DNA of 64,000 bases from an uncultured Nitrospirota bacterium (GCA_913051775.1 CAJXCL010000007.1:1-64000), one strand, 5' to 3'; numbered from the stretch's first letter, positions 10,529-22,167 are shown. Notes: generated by a model from the letters alone, not told the origin. Program-made: numbers and translations.

Positions 10529-11065
10529 ATGAAACGTTATTGCCCTGATAAAAATATTTCACGCCTGATTCTATCTCTTTTGATCATGCTTTCTGTAGGT
10601 TGTGGCGGATATCGTTTAGTGGGAACAAGTTCCGGAGCTGCAGGAGGCGCAAACAAAATTGCTATCCCTGTCTTTAAAAACAACACCCCCGAACCAGGTA
10701 TTGAAAGAAATGTAACTGCCAAAGTTAGAGAAGCATTTATTCAGAATGGCAGGCTTAGGGTAGTGCCTGAAAAAAAGGCAGACCTGATATTTAGGGGTAA
10801 TGTCAATCACTATGAGTTAAGGCCCGTCTCTTTTGATACAAATGACAATGTTACAGAATACTGGGTTATTATGAATATAGAGGTGAAGGTAAAAGACACG
10901 TCTAAAAATAAATTTTTAATAGACCAGACATTCAGAAGCAAGTGGACTTATGAAGTTTCATCAGACCTGCTGTACTCTGAAAGGTCTCGGAATGAAGCGA
11001 TTGATAAAGCCTCCAGCGACTTTGCAGAAAAAATGATCAGCATTGTTGTTGAAGGTTTCTGGTAA
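10529..11065 (+). CDS. lptE: LPS assembly lipoprotein LptE
   Basis: Lipobox SVGCGGYRLVG, IAIPVFKNNTPEPGIE; size and family match to LptE. Confidence 0.8.
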   Translation: MKRYCPDKNISRLILSLLIMLSVGCGGYRLVGTSSGAAGGANKIAIPVFKNNTPEPGIERNVTAKVREAFIQNGRLRVVPEKKADLIFRGNVNHYELRPVSFDTNDNVTEYWVIMNIEVKVKDTSKNKFLIDQTFRSKWTYEVSSDLLYSERSRNEAIDKASSDFAEKMISIVVEGFW

Positions 11066-11111
11066 ATTAAAATCTCTGCCTATTTTGCGTGCTCTGCGGT
11101 AAAATAATAGA

Positions 11112-12110
11112 ATGACTGAACATGCCATACTGAAAGAGATTCAATCAGGTAAAATCTCTCCTTTATATCTTTTTTTCGGTTCTGAAGAATATCTTATCAA
11201 AGACACATTAAATCAAGCCATCGAAATCCTGGTTGATCCATCCTCAAAAGATTTTAACTTCAATATTTACCATGCCGAAGTGAGTTCGCCATCGGACATT
11301 CTCGACACGGCACGTACACTTCCATTTATGACAAAGCACCGTGTAATAATAATAAAAAGGATTGACGCGGCTAAACAGACCTTTATGGAAAACCGGCAGC
11401 TCCTCAATTATTTGGAATCCCCGTACAAGGAAACGTGCATAATATTTACAGCCAGAGAGATAGACCAGCGCAAAAAATTCTTTAAAAGTATTTCCAAAAC
11501 AGGAAAAACCGTTCACTTTAAAAAATTAAAAACATCCCAGACTGAAAAATGGATAATGGAAAGAAGCAAAGCAAACGGCTATCGGATTGATTCGTCGGCC
11601 TCGGAATACCTGGCAGACGCTTTTAATAATAATTTAAAACGAATAAATACGGAATTGGAAAAAATATTTCTTTATATCGGAAAAAAAAATCAATTGATTC
11701 GGATACAGTTCAGCTGGTTGCAGGAAATCCTAAAGTCGAGTCTATTTTTGATCTTACCAAATCAATTGGGGAAAAGAGTATTGACAATTCTCTCAGTAAA
11801 ATGGAAAATCTGTTGTCCCATGGCGCTCTGCCTCTTCAGACCCTCGGGATGATTACACGGCAATTCCGGTTAATCTGGCAAGCCAAGGCACTATCCAAAA
11901 AAAAGGTCTCCCCGACTGAAATATCAAGCAAGATAGGAGCTCACCCTTATTTTGTGGGCAAGGATCATATCGCAGGCAGGAAAATTTACCAGGGAAAACC
12001 TTATCTACGCGTTCGAGAGGCTATTGCAGGCAGATGTAGAATTAAAATCCTCAGCTAAATCTCCCATCCTTATTATGGAATCGCTGGTCATAGACCTTTG
12101 CTTATCTTGA
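11112..12110 (+). CDS. holA: DNA polymerase III delta subunit, interrupted by two compensating indels
   Basis: Frame 0 to the A9 run (11681-11689), then frame -1 (SIDSDTVQLVAGNPKVESIFDLTKSIGEKS...PLQTLGMITRQFRLIWQAKALS), then back to frame 0 after 11963 (IISQAGKFTRENLIYAFERLLQADVELKSSAKSPILIMESLVIDLCLS*). Confidence 0.85.
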
Positions 12111-12188
12111 GGAGTAAAACGACGAAAGGTTTCTTGAAGAAGACCCTTCGCTATGCTCTGAGTAATATCCAATAGTGGCCGCACTTAA

Positions 12189-12455
12189 CTATGAAGCTAA
12201 CGCACTGACTTTTTTGGAAAGGCGGGAAATTTTTCTTGAAGCGGTTCTTTTACGCAAAGTACCTTTTGACACTCCTTTAGAAATCATAGAAGATGCCTTC
12301 TTCAGTATCTCTTCTGCCACAGCTTTATTATTGCTTTTTAGAACATCATCCAGCTTTTTTAGGGTGGACTTAACCCTTGTTTTCCGGCTTGCATTCCTGA
12401 TGCTTCTTACCCTGTTTTGCCGTGCCCGTTTTTCTGCAGATTTATGAGTTGCCAA
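12189..12455 (-). CDS. rpsT: 30S ribosomal protein S20
   Basis: MATHKSAEKRARQNRVRSIRNASRKTRVKSTLKK. Confidence 0.95.
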   Translation of the reverse strand: MATHKSAEKRARQNRVRSIRNASRKTRVKSTLKKLDDVLKSNNKAVAEEILKKASSMISKGVSKGTLRKRTASRKISRLSKKVSALAS

Positions 12456-12969
12456 ACTAAAATCCTCCTTTGGTAAAAATTATATAATTAAGAAATCAGA
12501 TAATAACATATATTGAAAAATAAACAAAGAGGATTTCTTCGGTATAATCGATGTGAGGTTGAGTAAAAGGCATTACACGTAATGTGTTGGGGCGTGCAGC
12601 AGTAAAAACCCTTTTCAGGTGGAAGCATCAGATAGAGACCTTTCGACATGCTCAGGATGACATATTGGGGAGAGAAACTATACTATATGAGGCGCCCTCT
12701 ATAGAGGTAACACACATCCCACTTCTCCTTCGGAGCCACCCATCTCCAGAGTGGATTTAATTGGAGCATTAGTTAAATTTTTTTGGAAACTGACCACAAA
12801 GTCGCAAAGTTCGCAAAAGATAATATAAAATCACTATTTGCCGGATGAATAAGGTATGTGATATGATGTTTTTTCGATAAATTGAAGCTCCCCGCAGCAA
12901 GAAGCTACTGAGAATCAAATGTAGAGCATTTACACTTTCACTTAAAAGGAATTTTTCCACACTACATTT

Positions 12970-13803
12970 ATGGTCAAAAAGGTAAATATTACAGATACTC
13001 TTTCTGTTGGCGGGGATTCCAAACTTGCGCTGATAGCCGGACCATGTGTTATTGAGTCGGAAGAGCTCGTTTTGAAGACCGCGGAAAAATTAAAAGAAAT
13101 TACACACCGAATTAATATTCCCCTGATATTCAAATCTTCCTTTTACAAAGCGAACAGGAGCTCCATAAATTCATATAGAGGCGTTGGATTGGAAAAGGGG
13201 CTTAAAATATTGCAAAAAGTGAAGGATCGCATGAGTATCCCTGTTCTATCAGATATCCATGAGCCGCAACAGGCTGATGCTGCGGCTGAGGTGTTTGATG
13301 TTATCCAGATTCCGGCTTTTCTCTGCAGACAGACAGACTTGTTGCTTGCGGCTGCAAAGACAGGAAAGCCAGTAAACGTAAAAAAAGGGCAATTCATGTC
13401 TCCCCGGGAGATGAAAAACGTTGTTGTAAAGATAGAACAATGCGGTAATAAAAATATACTGCTTACTGAGCGAGGTGTTTCCTTCGGGTATAACAATTTA
13501 GTAGTAGATATGCGATCGCTTCCCATCATGAGAAGTCTGGGATATCCTGTTGTCTTTGACGTGACGCATAGTGTCCAATTGCCAGGCGGCGCTGGTGATA
13601 AATCAACAGGCCAGAAGGAGTTTATTCCATCTCTTGTACGGGGTGCTGCTGCGGTTGGGATAGACCTTCTGTTTATGGAGGTTCATCCGGACCCGGATCA
13701 TGCCCTAAGTGATGGACCCAACATGGTTCTTCTCGATCAACTCGATCCAATCTTGAAGATGGTTCTTGAGTTTTCCGAGTTATCCACAAAGTACCGGTCT
13801 TAA
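12970..13803 (+). CDS. kdsA: 3-deoxy-8-phosphooctulonate synthase
   Basis: [45 protein letters not shown]. Confidence 0.96.
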   Translation: MVKKVNITDTLSVGGDSKLALIAGPCVIESEELVLKTAEKLKEITHRINIPLIFKSSFYKANRSSINSYRGVGLEKGLKILQKVKDRMSIPVLSDIHEPQQADAAAEVFDVIQIPAFLCRQTDLLLAAAKTGKPVNVKKGQFMSPREMKNVVVKIEQCGNKNILLTERGVSFGYNNLVVDMRSLPIMRSLGYPVVFDVTHSVQLPGGAGDKSTGQKEFIPSLVRGAAAVGIDLLFMEVHPDPDHALSDGPNMVLLDQLDPILKMVLEFSELSTKYRS

Positions 13804-13823
13804 AATCAATTTGTTTATTCATT

Positions 13824-14405
13824 CTATTTGGTTCCGTCCCATGTCCACATTCTAATAATACCGGTAGAAGCCACTATAACGGCACAGCTTCTGCCGATAG
13901 AATCATTAATATTGTAGACATAAACACTTCCTCCAAAACCGGATGGTATGCCTTTTGGCAAAAATTTAATTCTTTTTGATCCGCCAGCAAAACCAACTCC
14001 ATCAGCTAAAACCCCGGATGAAAAGTAGCTATTCTTTGGGGTTGAAGACGGGGGGGTGCTGGGAAGTTCAAATGCAACTTCAGAAGGAAGAGCAACTGCG
14101 AAAAATAATTCACCGCCTCAATTCTGCCAGCTATCCTGCATTACAAAATGAGATGCGGTAAATTCGCTTTCGCCATTGGCGTTGTTTTTTTCTCCAAAAT
14201 CCTTACCGTTATCTGTACCCAGATAGACAGTATAATACTTATCAGAAACGTCTTCACCATCCATGTTAAAATCAATATAAGCGTTATTCCCGGTACTAAT
14301 AGCTCTCATTCTTGCCAATTGCATGGCGAAGAAAACATTTTTGCAGGCAATTCTTTCTCTTGGGGTTCTTAATATTGAATGACTCAATATTAAGAAAATC
14401 ATCAC
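13824..14405 (-). pseudogene. GspH/FimT-like pseudopilin remnant
   Basis: FFAMQLARMRAISTGNNAYIDFNMDGE...; in-frame TGA at 14118-14120 followed by 97 open codons ending KRIKFLPKGIPSGFGGSVYVYNINDSIGRSCAVIVASTGIIRMWTWDGTK*; no prepilin GFTLIE motif upstream. Confidence 0.75.
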
Positions 14406-14435
14406 CCCAATGGTGGTACTAAGATTTATGGTGGG

Positions 14436-14549
14436 TCATGTAATCTGTCCCTCTTTCCTAAGCGTCTCGCCAAGTTTTTCGTACTTTACCGCACTTTTTC
14501 TGATACTTTTTTTGAAAGAAGTTTTCCTTTCTGCAATTGCTTCTGCCAT
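14436..14549 (-). CDS. Small ORF, 37 aa, unknown
   Basis: MAEAIAERKTSFKKSIRKSAVKYEKLGETLRKEGQIT* with upstream AAGAGGT-like RBS; below track length cutoff. Confidence 0.3.
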   Translation of the reverse strand: MAEAIAERKTSFKKSIRKSAVKYEKLGETLRKEGQIT

Positions 14550-14718
14550 AAATTATACCTCTTACATATTTAATAATTGGTTAACTTGGTATTATAAAAT
14601 ATTTAGCGATAAATCAAGTCAATGTTAATTTGTACCTTTTTATGCACTTCAAAAACTTGCGGCTACATATTTTGCCTCACTTGCTACGGAATGGAATTTC
14701 TGCAATAATCGGAACTTA

Positions 14719-15510
14719 ATGTTTGTAACTATTGTTGAAAATAATGAAATCTCTGCCGGTTACTTTCGTCTTGCTATTCATTCTCCCGAGTTAGCCGAGA
14801 ATACCAAACCCGGACAATTTATTATGATGAAGGTTGGTGATAATTACGATCCCTTGCTCCGCCGTCCCATGGGGATTCATAAAATCTCAAACAAAGATAA
14901 TAACCCTTGCGTGGAACTTCTTTACCAGGTAGTAGGTAAAGGCACTTCCATGATGTCGAAGATGAAAAAAGGACAGCAGGTGGATGTGTTAGGTCCGTTT
15001 GGTAATGGTTTTGCAATTCCGCAAAATATTAAAATAGCAGTTTTTGTAGCAGGCGGCGTAGGAATTGCCCCGCTTGCTATGTTAGCAGAAAAAATGGTAA
15101 AGGACGCAACGGATTTAAAGACATATCTTTTTATCGGTGGAAAAAGCAAAAATGATGTTTTATGCCTGGATGATTTTGAGAAATTAAATACTAAAATCTG
15201 TATTGCTACAGAAAACGGCTCTCTCGGAAATCAGGGGCTTGTGACAAACTCTGTAAGTAAGTTTATTGATCAAAAAGCTAATGGTCAAGCATCGTTCTTC
15301 GCATGCGGTCCATACCAGATGCTGAAAGCAGTATCGGAACTGACTGCTAAGAAGAATATTCCCTGCCAGGTTTCCCTTGACCGGAGAATGGCCTGCGGAT
15401 TTGGAGCTTGTTTGGGATGTGTTGTTAAAGTAACTCAGGGAAACCACGGGTCATATAAAAATGTTTGCACTGACGGACCTGTTTTTGATGCTAACGAAAT
15501 TTGCTGGTAA
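14719..15510 (+). CDS. pyrK: Dihydroorotate dehydrogenase electron transfer subunit
   Basis: FAD/NAD-binding domains (PLLRRPMGIH, AGGVGIAPL), 2Fe-2S cysteines CGFGACLGCVV; directly upstream of pyrD. Confidence 0.92.
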   Translation: MFVTIVENNEISAGYFRLAIHSPELAENTKPGQFIMMKVGDNYDPLLRRPMGIHKISNKDNNPCVELLYQVVGKGTSMMSKMKKGQQVDVLGPFGNGFAIPQNIKIAVFVAGGVGIAPLAMLAEKMVKDATDLKTYLFIGGKSKNDVLCLDDFEKLNTKICIATENGSLGNQGLVTNSVSKFIDQKANGQASFFACGPYQMLKAVSELTAKKNIPCQVSLDRRMACGFGACLGCVVKVTQGNHGSYKNVCTDGPVFDANEICW

Positions 15511-15544
15511 AAAGGATCAATTAATAAGTTATTATTTCTAATAC

Positions 15545-16480
15545 ATGTCGATAGAGCCTAAAAAAAAGAAAATAAATCTATCAGTTGAAATAGCAGGGAT
15601 TCAGTTTCAAAATCCTGTATTAACTGCTTCCGGTACTTTTGGCTATGGGATGGAATATACTGATTTTATTGATTTAAACCTGTTAGGAGGGATAGTAGTC
15701 AAAGGGCTTTCCATAAAACCCTCTCATGGTAATTCCCCTCCCCGTATGGTCGAAACCGCTTCAGGCATGTTGAATGCCATTGGTTTGCAAAATATTGGAG
15801 TTGAGGTGTTTATAAATGAAAAACTTCCTCTTCTTAAAAAGTTTAATGCTAATATTATTGTAAATTTTTTTGGTGATACTCAAGATGAATATGTCCTTGC
15901 AGCGGAAAGATTAAATGACATTACAGAAATTGCCGCCCTAGAAATGAACATTTCCTGTCCAAATGTGGAAAAAGGAGGTATGACCTTTGGCACTGAACCT
16001 AAGATAACGGAGGAGCTTGTTAGAAAAGTAAGAAAAGTTACCTCTTCACCTCTTATAGTGAAACTCTCTCCTAATGTTACGGATATTGTTGTTATGGCAA
16101 AGGCTGCAGTAAATGGGGGGGCTGATGCTTTATCTATTATTAATACCTTACTTGGCATGGCTATAGATATTAAAACACGCTGTCCCATGCTGGCAAATGT
16201 TACCGGCGGGCTTTCCGGCCCTGCCATTAAACCTGTTGCCTTGCGAATGGTATGGCAAGTGGCTAAAGCAGTAGATATACCGATAATAGGTATAGGCGGT
16301 ATAATGAACGCTCAGGATGCGCTGGAATTTATCATTGCCGGTGCTACAGCTGTTCAAGTCGGAACTGCCAATTTTATTGATCCTTCAATATCGGTTAAAA
16401 TTATTGAAGGGATTAAAAATTATTGTCAAAAGGATAAGATAGGGGATATCAAAGACCTGATTGGAACATTAAGAAGTTAA
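15545..16480 (+). CDS. pyrD: Dihydroorotate dehydrogenase, class 1B catalytic subunit
   Basis: FQNPVLTASGTFGYG, MNISCPNVEKGG, IIGIGGIMNAQDALEFIIAGATAVQVGTANF. Confidence 0.94.
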   Translation: MSIEPKKKKINLSVEIAGIQFQNPVLTASGTFGYGMEYTDFIDLNLLGGIVVKGLSIKPSHGNSPPRMVETASGMLNAIGLQNIGVEVFINEKLPLLKKFNANIIVNFFGDTQDEYVLAAERLNDITEIAALEMNISCPNVEKGGMTFGTEPKITEELVRKVRKVTSSPLIVKLSPNVTDIVVMAKAAVNGGADALSIINTLLGMAIDIKTRCPMLANVTGGLSGPAIKPVALRMVWQVAKAVDIPIIGIGGIMNAQDALEFIIAGATAVQVGTANFIDPSISVKIIEGIKNYCQKDKIGDIKDLIGTLRS

Positions 16481-16758
16481 CTCTTCTTTGGTCTCTTCTA
16501 AAGACGCATACAATATTTCAAAGATGCTTTTATAACGCTTTCCTTCTTTTTATCAATTCTTATACCTGTAAATTTTCATAAGCTCTTCTTCAACACTAAA
16601 ATGGATTAACATACGTTACTTTCATAATATTATCCAGCCATACGGAACTGTTTGAAGAGTTAATTTATATTAGGCAAAATTATATCAAGGCAGCAATTTG
16701 CATATTGAGTAATTGTCTCATATAATAGGCTAAAAAATTGATCAGTTTTTTCCCATTT

Positions 16759-17064
16759 ATGTCACGAATATCCCCGTATACCATTTTAAACATTTTTCGT
16801 TCATTCAGGACGCTTCCTTTTTGGATTAAACTCATATGGAGGCTTTTTAAGGACAGGAGAGTCCCGTTTCTAATAAAATTAATTCCAGTCGCGGCTTTTG
16901 TCTACCTTATTTCCCCGCTTGATTTTCTCCCGGATTTACTTATTCCGGTATTTGGATTTGCAGACGATTTGGCTATTTTATTTTTTTCATTCAGTATATT
17001 TATTAGGCTCTGTCCCCAGGACGTGGTTGCCGAACATATGGCAAAGATTAATGATAAAGGGTAA
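16759..17064 (+). CDS. DUF1232 (YkvA-like) membrane protein
   Basis: LIKLIPVAAFVYLISPLDFLPDLLIPVFGFADDLAIL signature; ATG at 16759 preferred to TTG 16738. Confidence 0.75.
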   Translation: MSRISPYTILNIFRSFRTLPFWIKLIWRLFKDRRVPFLIKLIPVAAFVYLISPLDFLPDLLIPVFGFADDLAILFFSFSIFIRLCPQDVVAEHMAKINDKG

Positions 17065-17071
17065 TGTAATA

Positions 17072-17233
17072 ATGGTTGTTAATAAAAAAGTTAGGAAATA
17101 TAGGCGGTTCAGTTTAAAAAATGCTTTGATTGGCTTTCCCGGGGAAGAAAAGCATTGGGGAGAGATCGTCAACTCCAGAGGAGGATTTAAAGCATTAACA
17201 AAAACGATTAATAACCACGGATTAGGTGGATAA
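17072..17233 (+). CDS. Small basic protein, 53 aa, unknown
   Basis: MVVNKKVRKYRRFSLKNALIGFPGEEKHWGEIVNSRGGFKALTKTINNHGLGG*, packed between DUF1232 and carA on the same strand; in-frame part of ORF 16898..17233. Confidence 0.4.
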   Translation: MVVNKKVRKYRRFSLKNALIGFPGEEKHWGEIVNSRGGFKALTKTINNHGLGG

Positions 17234-17239
17234 AAAATA

Positions 17240-18361
17240 ATGAAAGCTTTACTGGCATTTGCAGATGGAAGAGTATTTGAAGGGCGCTCTTTTGGGGCTA
17301 CTGGAGAAGTAGTAGGTGAGTTGGTTTTTAATACCAGCATGATGGGATACCAGGAGATCCTGACAGACCCTTCTTATGAGGGGCAGATGGTGGTTATGAC
17401 TTACCCGCTTATTGGTAATTATGGAGTTAATTCAGAAGACTTTGAATCTGAAAAACCGTGGGCCAGAGGCTTTGTTGTAAAAGAAAACAGCGGTATTCAC
17501 GTCAACTGGAGGTCAAAACTCTCTTTGGATCAATTTTTAAAAAAACATAAAATTATTGGAATAGAAGGAGTGGATACCAGGGCCATAACAGTCCACATCC
17601 GGGACAAGGGAGCCCAGGAAGCAGTAATATCCACCACAGACTTAAACCCGGAAAGCCTTATAGAAAAAGCCGGACAATCCTCAGGTTTAGTTGGAAAAGA
17701 TATGGTTAAGAACGTTACCTGTTCTAAAAAATATTCCTGGACCGAGGGAACTTGGAAACTGGGAAAAGGTTATACTCAAAACCATTCTTCAGGGAAAAAA
17801 TTTAAAGTTGTTGCTTATGATTTTGGAGTTAAAAAAAATATTTTGAGAATGCTTATACAGCACGGTTGTGAAGTAACAGTGGTGCCGGCTTTTACAAAAT
17901 CCGATGAAGTTTTATCTCTTAATCCTGATGGTATTTTTTTATCTAATGGACCCGGAGACCCGGCAGGAGTACCTTACACAATCAATAATGTCAAGCAATT
18001 AATCGGCAAGAAACCAATTTTCGGAATTTGCCTCGGACACCAGATTCTTTGCCTAGCGTTAGGTGCAAAATCTTTTAAACTTCGCTTCGGGCACCGGGGA
18101 GGCAATCAACCGATTATTGACTTAAAAACCAAAAAAGTTGAAATAACATCACAGAACCACGGATTTGCTATCGTTAATGAGAGCTTGTCTGAAGATTTAG
18201 AACAGACGCATATCAATTTAAATGATAAAACATTGGAAGGGGTACGCCATAAAACACTTCCGATATTTTCCGTGCAATATCATCCTGAATCCTCACCAGG
18301 TCCCCATGACGCCGGTTATCTTTTTAAAAATTTTATTAAAATGATGAATGGGGCTTCCTGA
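17240..18361 (+). CDS. carA: Carbamoyl-phosphate synthase small chain
   Basis: [54 protein letters not shown]. Confidence 0.97.
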   Translation: MKALLAFADGRVFEGRSFGATGEVVGELVFNTSMMGYQEILTDPSYEGQMVVMTYPLIGNYGVNSEDFESEKPWARGFVVKENSGIHVNWRSKLSLDQFLKKHKIIGIEGVDTRAITVHIRDKGAQEAVISTTDLNPESLIEKAGQSSGLVGKDMVKNVTCSKKYSWTEGTWKLGKGYTQNHSSGKKFKVVAYDFGVKKNILRMLIQHGCEVTVVPAFTKSDEVLSLNPDGIFLSNGPGDPAGVPYTINNVKQLIGKKPIFGICLGHQILCLALGAKSFKLRFGHRGGNQPIIDLKTKKVEITSQNHGFAIVNESLSEDLEQTHINLNDKTLEGVRHKTLPIFSVQYHPESSPGPHDAGYLFKNFIKMMNGAS

Positions 18362-18397
18362 ATATTTCAAGAATATGTGGATAAACTGGTAGAAACT

Positions 18398-21300
18398 GTG
18401 CCAAAACAAACAGATATTAAAAAAATATTACTGATCGGTTCGGGGCCCATTGTGATAGGGCAGGCATGCGAGTTTGATTATTCCGGAACGCAGGCATGTA
18501 AGGCATTAAGAGAAGAAGGTTTTTACATTATTCTTCTTAACAGCAATCCTGCCACCATTATGACTGATCCAGAAATAGCGCATCGAACTTACATTGAACC
18601 TATTACTCCTGAAATTGTTAAAAAAATAATCGAAAAAGAAAAACCAGACGCTATTCTGCCTACCATGGGAGGGCAAACAGCGCTAAACATTGCATTAAAG
18701 GTTGCTGAAGACGGTTTTCTCGAAAAGCATGGGGTGCAGTTAATTGGAGCTAGTGAAAAAGCTATAAAAAAAGCGGAAGATAGAAACCTGTTTAAAGAGG
18801 CTATGTGGAATATCGGCTTGAACGTCCCAAAAAGCAGCTATGTTAATTCGCTATCAGAAGCGATGCATGTGATAAAAAAAATAGGTTTCCCAGCCGTCAT
18901 AAGACCATCTTTTACTTTGGGGGGTACAGGAGGCAATATCGCTTTCAACCAGAAAGAATATGAAAACTATGTGGACTGGGCTCTCGATGCTAGTCCGGTT
19001 AATCAAGTTTTGATTGAGGAATCAGTACTTGGTTGGAAAGAGTATGAACTGGAAGTCATGCGTGACAAAAAAGATAACGTGGTCATTGTTTGTTCTATTG
19101 AAAATTTTGACCCGATGGGTGTCCATACCGGAGATAGCATTACCGTTGCGCCGGCCCAGACTCTTACTGATAAAGAATATCAATTAATGAGAGACGCATC
19201 TATCCAGATTATTCGAGAGATTGGAGTGGAGACAGGTGGATCCAACATCCAGTTTGCTGTAAACCCGGAGAATGGATACCTAACTGTAATTGAAATGAAC
19301 CCTCGTGTTTCACGCAGTTCCGCGCTTGCTTCCAAGGCTACGGGATTTCCTATAGCCAAAATAGCCGCTAAACTCGCTGTGGGATATACATTAGATGAAA
19401 TTCAAAACGATATTACCCGAGAGACCCCGGCTTCATTTGAACCTACTATTGACTACTGTGTGGTCAAATTCCCCCGTTTTAATTTTGAAAAGTTTCCCAG
19501 CACCGACAAAACGCTTACCTCACAAATGAAGTCGGTAGGCGAGGCTATGTCTATAGGACGCACTTTTAAAGAAGCATTACAAAAATCCATTAGATCACTG
19601 GAAATAGATAGTTATGGATTTGAAAGTCATTTCTCAAAAAACCAGATACCACAAAATAAAAAACTGGAGATCATAAAAGAAAAGCTTACCGTGCCTAACT
19701 GGGAAAGGGTCTGGATTATTGCCGATGTTCTCCGGATGGGCATGTCTATAGAGGAAATTTTTAATCTTACAAAAATAAACGAATGGTTCCTTTATAATTT
19801 AAAAGAAATTGTGGATTTTGAAGAAGAAATAAAGAGAAAAGGAAAAAAAAAGCTGCCGGAGAAATCAATTCTTGCACGGGCAAAGGAACTTGGGTTTTCA
19901 GATATACGACTGGGAAAGCTACTTGAATTGAATGAAAAAAGCATCCGAAAGGAAAGACAATTGAGAGGGATAAATGCTACCTTTAAGAATGTGGATACCT
20001 GCGGCGCTGAATTTGAGGCGCATACCCCTTATTTGTACTCTACTTACGAAAGTGAATGTGAGGCTAAGCCTACAGATAAGAAAAAAGTGCTGATCCTTGG
20101 GGGAGGGCCTAACAGGATAGGGCAAGGCATTGAATTTGATTATTGCTGTGTTCATTGCTCCTTTGCGCTTAAAGAAGATGGGTATGAAACAATTATGGTC
20201 AATTGCAACCCGGAAACGGTAAGCACTGACTATGACACCTCAGACCGCCTTTATTTTGAGCCTTTGACATTTGAAGATGTTATGAACATCGTTGAGGTTG
20301 AAAAACCATGGGGTGCAATTGTTCAGTTTGGCGGCCAAACGCCATTGAAACTTGCCGTCTCACTGAAGAATGCAGGTGTTAACATTTTAGGGACTTCCCC
20401 TGAAAGTATTGACCGGGCAGAAAACAGGAAGTTATTTAAAGATTTGATCCATAAACTCAATTTGAAACAGCCTGATAATGGAACCGCAACATCCATGGAA
20501 GAAGCTGAAAAAGTTGCTGAAAAAATCGGGTACCCTGTTGTTGTGCGCCCCTCTTATGTTTTAGGAGGTCGGGCAATGGAAATCGTTTATGACAGGGAAA
20601 GTATCGAGTCATACATGAGTTATGCGGTTCAGGCGTCCCCTGATCACCCGGTTTTGATAGACAAATTTCTAGATTCCGCTGTAGAAGTTGATGTGGACGC
20701 AATTTCAGACGGACATCAAGTGGTTGTTGGAGGGATTATGGAACATATAGAAGAGGCAGGCATCCATTCGGGTGATTCAGCCTGTTCTTTAAGTACCAGG
20801 ACTATACCGGAAAATGTACTCGATGAAATCAGGCGGCAAACAAGGCTTCTGGCTCTGGAACTTAATGTCATAGGCCTGATCAATATCCAGTTTGCGATTA
20901 AAAAGGAGGTCGTTTACATTCTCGAAGTTAATCCCAGGGCGTCACGCACAATCCCTTTCGTAAGCAAGACGATTGGAGTCCCTCTCGCAAAACTGGCAGC
21001 AAAAGTAATGGCAGGTAAAACCTTATCCGAGTTGGGATTTACGAAAGAGGTGAAAATCAAGCATATTGCCGTAAAAGAATCGGTTTTTCCTTTTATCAAA
21101 TTTCCGAATGTCGATACCATCCTGGGACCGGAGATGAAATCCACAGGGGAAGTAATGGGTATAGACAAAACTTTTGGCCTGGCATTTGCTAAATCTCAGG
21201 CGGCCTCCGGAACAATCCTCCCTTTAACGGGCACTGTCTTTATCAGTATAAAGGATGAAGATAAACTCTCTGCCGTTGAAATTGCCCGGCAATTATCTCA

Positions 21301-21619
21301 ATTAGGATTTAAAATAATGGCAACAAAGGGAACAGTCAGTGCAATTAGAAAAGCCGGGATGGAAGTGAAATCCGTGTTGAAAGTAAAAGAAGGTCGCCCC
21401 CATATTGTTGATCATTTAACCAATAAAGAAATTGACCTTGTTATCAACACCACTTTTGGCAAGCAGGCTATTATAGACTCTTATTCACTCCGGAGAACGT
21501 CTTTAACGCGCGGTATTCCTTATTGCACTACTATAGCAGGCGCTTTTGCCGCTATATCCGCAATTCAAACTTTGCAACAGCAATCATTGGATGTTTACCC
21601 AATTCAAGAATATTTTTAG
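18398..21619 (+). CDS. carB: Carbamoyl-phosphate synthase large chain
   Basis: Two ATP-grasp halves; [37 protein letters not shown]; likely GTG start 18398 (ORF opens at GTG 18377). Confidence 0.97.
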   Translation: MPKQTDIKKILLIGSGPIVIGQACEFDYSGTQACKALREEGFYIILLNSNPATIMTDPEIAHRTYIEPITPEIVKKIIEKEKPDAILPTMGGQTALNIALKVAEDGFLEKHGVQLIGASEKAIKKAEDRNLFKEAMWNIGLNVPKSSYVNSLSEAMHVIKKIGFPAVIRPSFTLGGTGGNIAFNQKEYENYVDWALDASPVNQVLIEESVLGWKEYELEVMRDKKDNVVIVCSIENFDPMGVHTGDSITVAPAQTLTDKEYQLMRDASIQIIREIGVETGGSNIQFAVNPENGYLTVIEMNPRVSRSSALASKATGFPIAKIAAKLAVGYTLDEIQNDITRETPASFEPTIDYCVVKFPRFNFEKFPSTDKTLTSQMKSVGEAMSIGRTFKEALQKSIRSLEIDSYGFESHFSKNQIPQNKKLEIIKEKLTVPNWERVWIIADVLRMGMSIEEIFNLTKINEWFLYNLKEIVDFEEEIKRKGKKKLPEKSILARAKELGFSDIRLGKLLELNEKSIRKERQLRGINATFKNVDTCGAEFEAHTPYLYSTYESECEAKPTDKKKVLILGGGPNRIGQGIEFDYCCVHCSFALKEDGYETIMVNCNPETVSTDYDTSDRLYFEPLTFEDVMNIVEVEKPWGAIVQFGGQTPLKLAVSLKNAGVNILGTSPESIDRAENRKLFKDLIHKLNLKQPDNGTATSMEEAEKVAEKIGYPVVVRPSYVLGGRAMEIVYDRESIESYMSYAVQASPDHPVLIDKFLDSAVEVDVDAISDGHQVVVGGIMEHIEEAGIHSGDSACSLSTRTIPENVLDEIRRQTRLLALELNVIGLINIQFAIKKEVVYILEVNPRASRTIPFVSKTIGVPLAKLAAKVMAGKTLSELGFTKEVKIKHIAVKESVFPFIKFPNVDTILGPEMKSTGEVMGIDKTFGLAFAKSQAASGTILPLTGTVFISIKDEDKLSAVEIARQLSQLGFKIMATKGTVSAIRKAGMEVKSVLKVKEGRPHIVDHLTNKEIDLVINTTFGKQAIIDSYSLRRTSLTRGIPYCTTIAGAFAAISAIQTLQQQSLDVYPIQEYF

Positions 21620-21794
21620 CATGTGTGATTTTTTTTTTGAAATTCTGGGGTTTAATCGGGGTGTGTAATTCCCCCTTGGCACAGGGGGTTGTCTTTATCA
21701 TTTGCTTTTTGGCATTTGAATTTTGCGGTTTAATTCCTATCTATCAAGAGGGGTGTCGCCTCCGACGACGGGGTGTGTAATCGGGATACGTAAT

Positions 21795-21885
21795 GCTGAA
21801 TTTTTTTCAGTGCAATAACAAAGCTGAGCTTAGCTCTGCCGTTTCATTGCACATTAAACTGAACCCTAACCGCTTTTAGTTGAAT
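21795..21885 (-). repeat. About 90-bp interspersed repeat, copy 2 (inverted)
   Basis: Reverse complement matches 6570-6660 with few mismatches. Confidence 0.75.
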
Positions 21886-22167
21886 GCTGTATTTAATCCC
21901 CGATCCCGGACAACGAGCAGTGGGTCTTAATTTCTGAAGACCACTGCTATCAAAATTTTTTTATTACAAAGTTTATTTTGTTTCTGCTCGTTGCCCGTGA
22001 TCTTTTCGTAATGCACCTATGCAGGATATAGAGATAATCAATGAAGAACATTGGGATAAAATATGAACCAAGTAATAAAATATTCAGCTGGAAGCTGCCA
22101 GATAGTCACGAACACCTTGATCGTATATATAAGTATTTTTCTAATCCTTTGATCCCTTAATTATTTT

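Noticed and set aside
13780-13788. Perfect TTATCCACA (and TGTGGATAA at 18376-18384) as oriC boxes
   Set aside because: Isolated, at the 3' end of kdsA and at the carB start, tens of kb from dnaA; expected by chance or coding constraint.
14118-14120. In-frame TGA as a selenocysteine codon
   Set aside because: Pseudopilins are not known selenoproteins, no SECIS evident; a TGG-to-TGA change or error is simpler.
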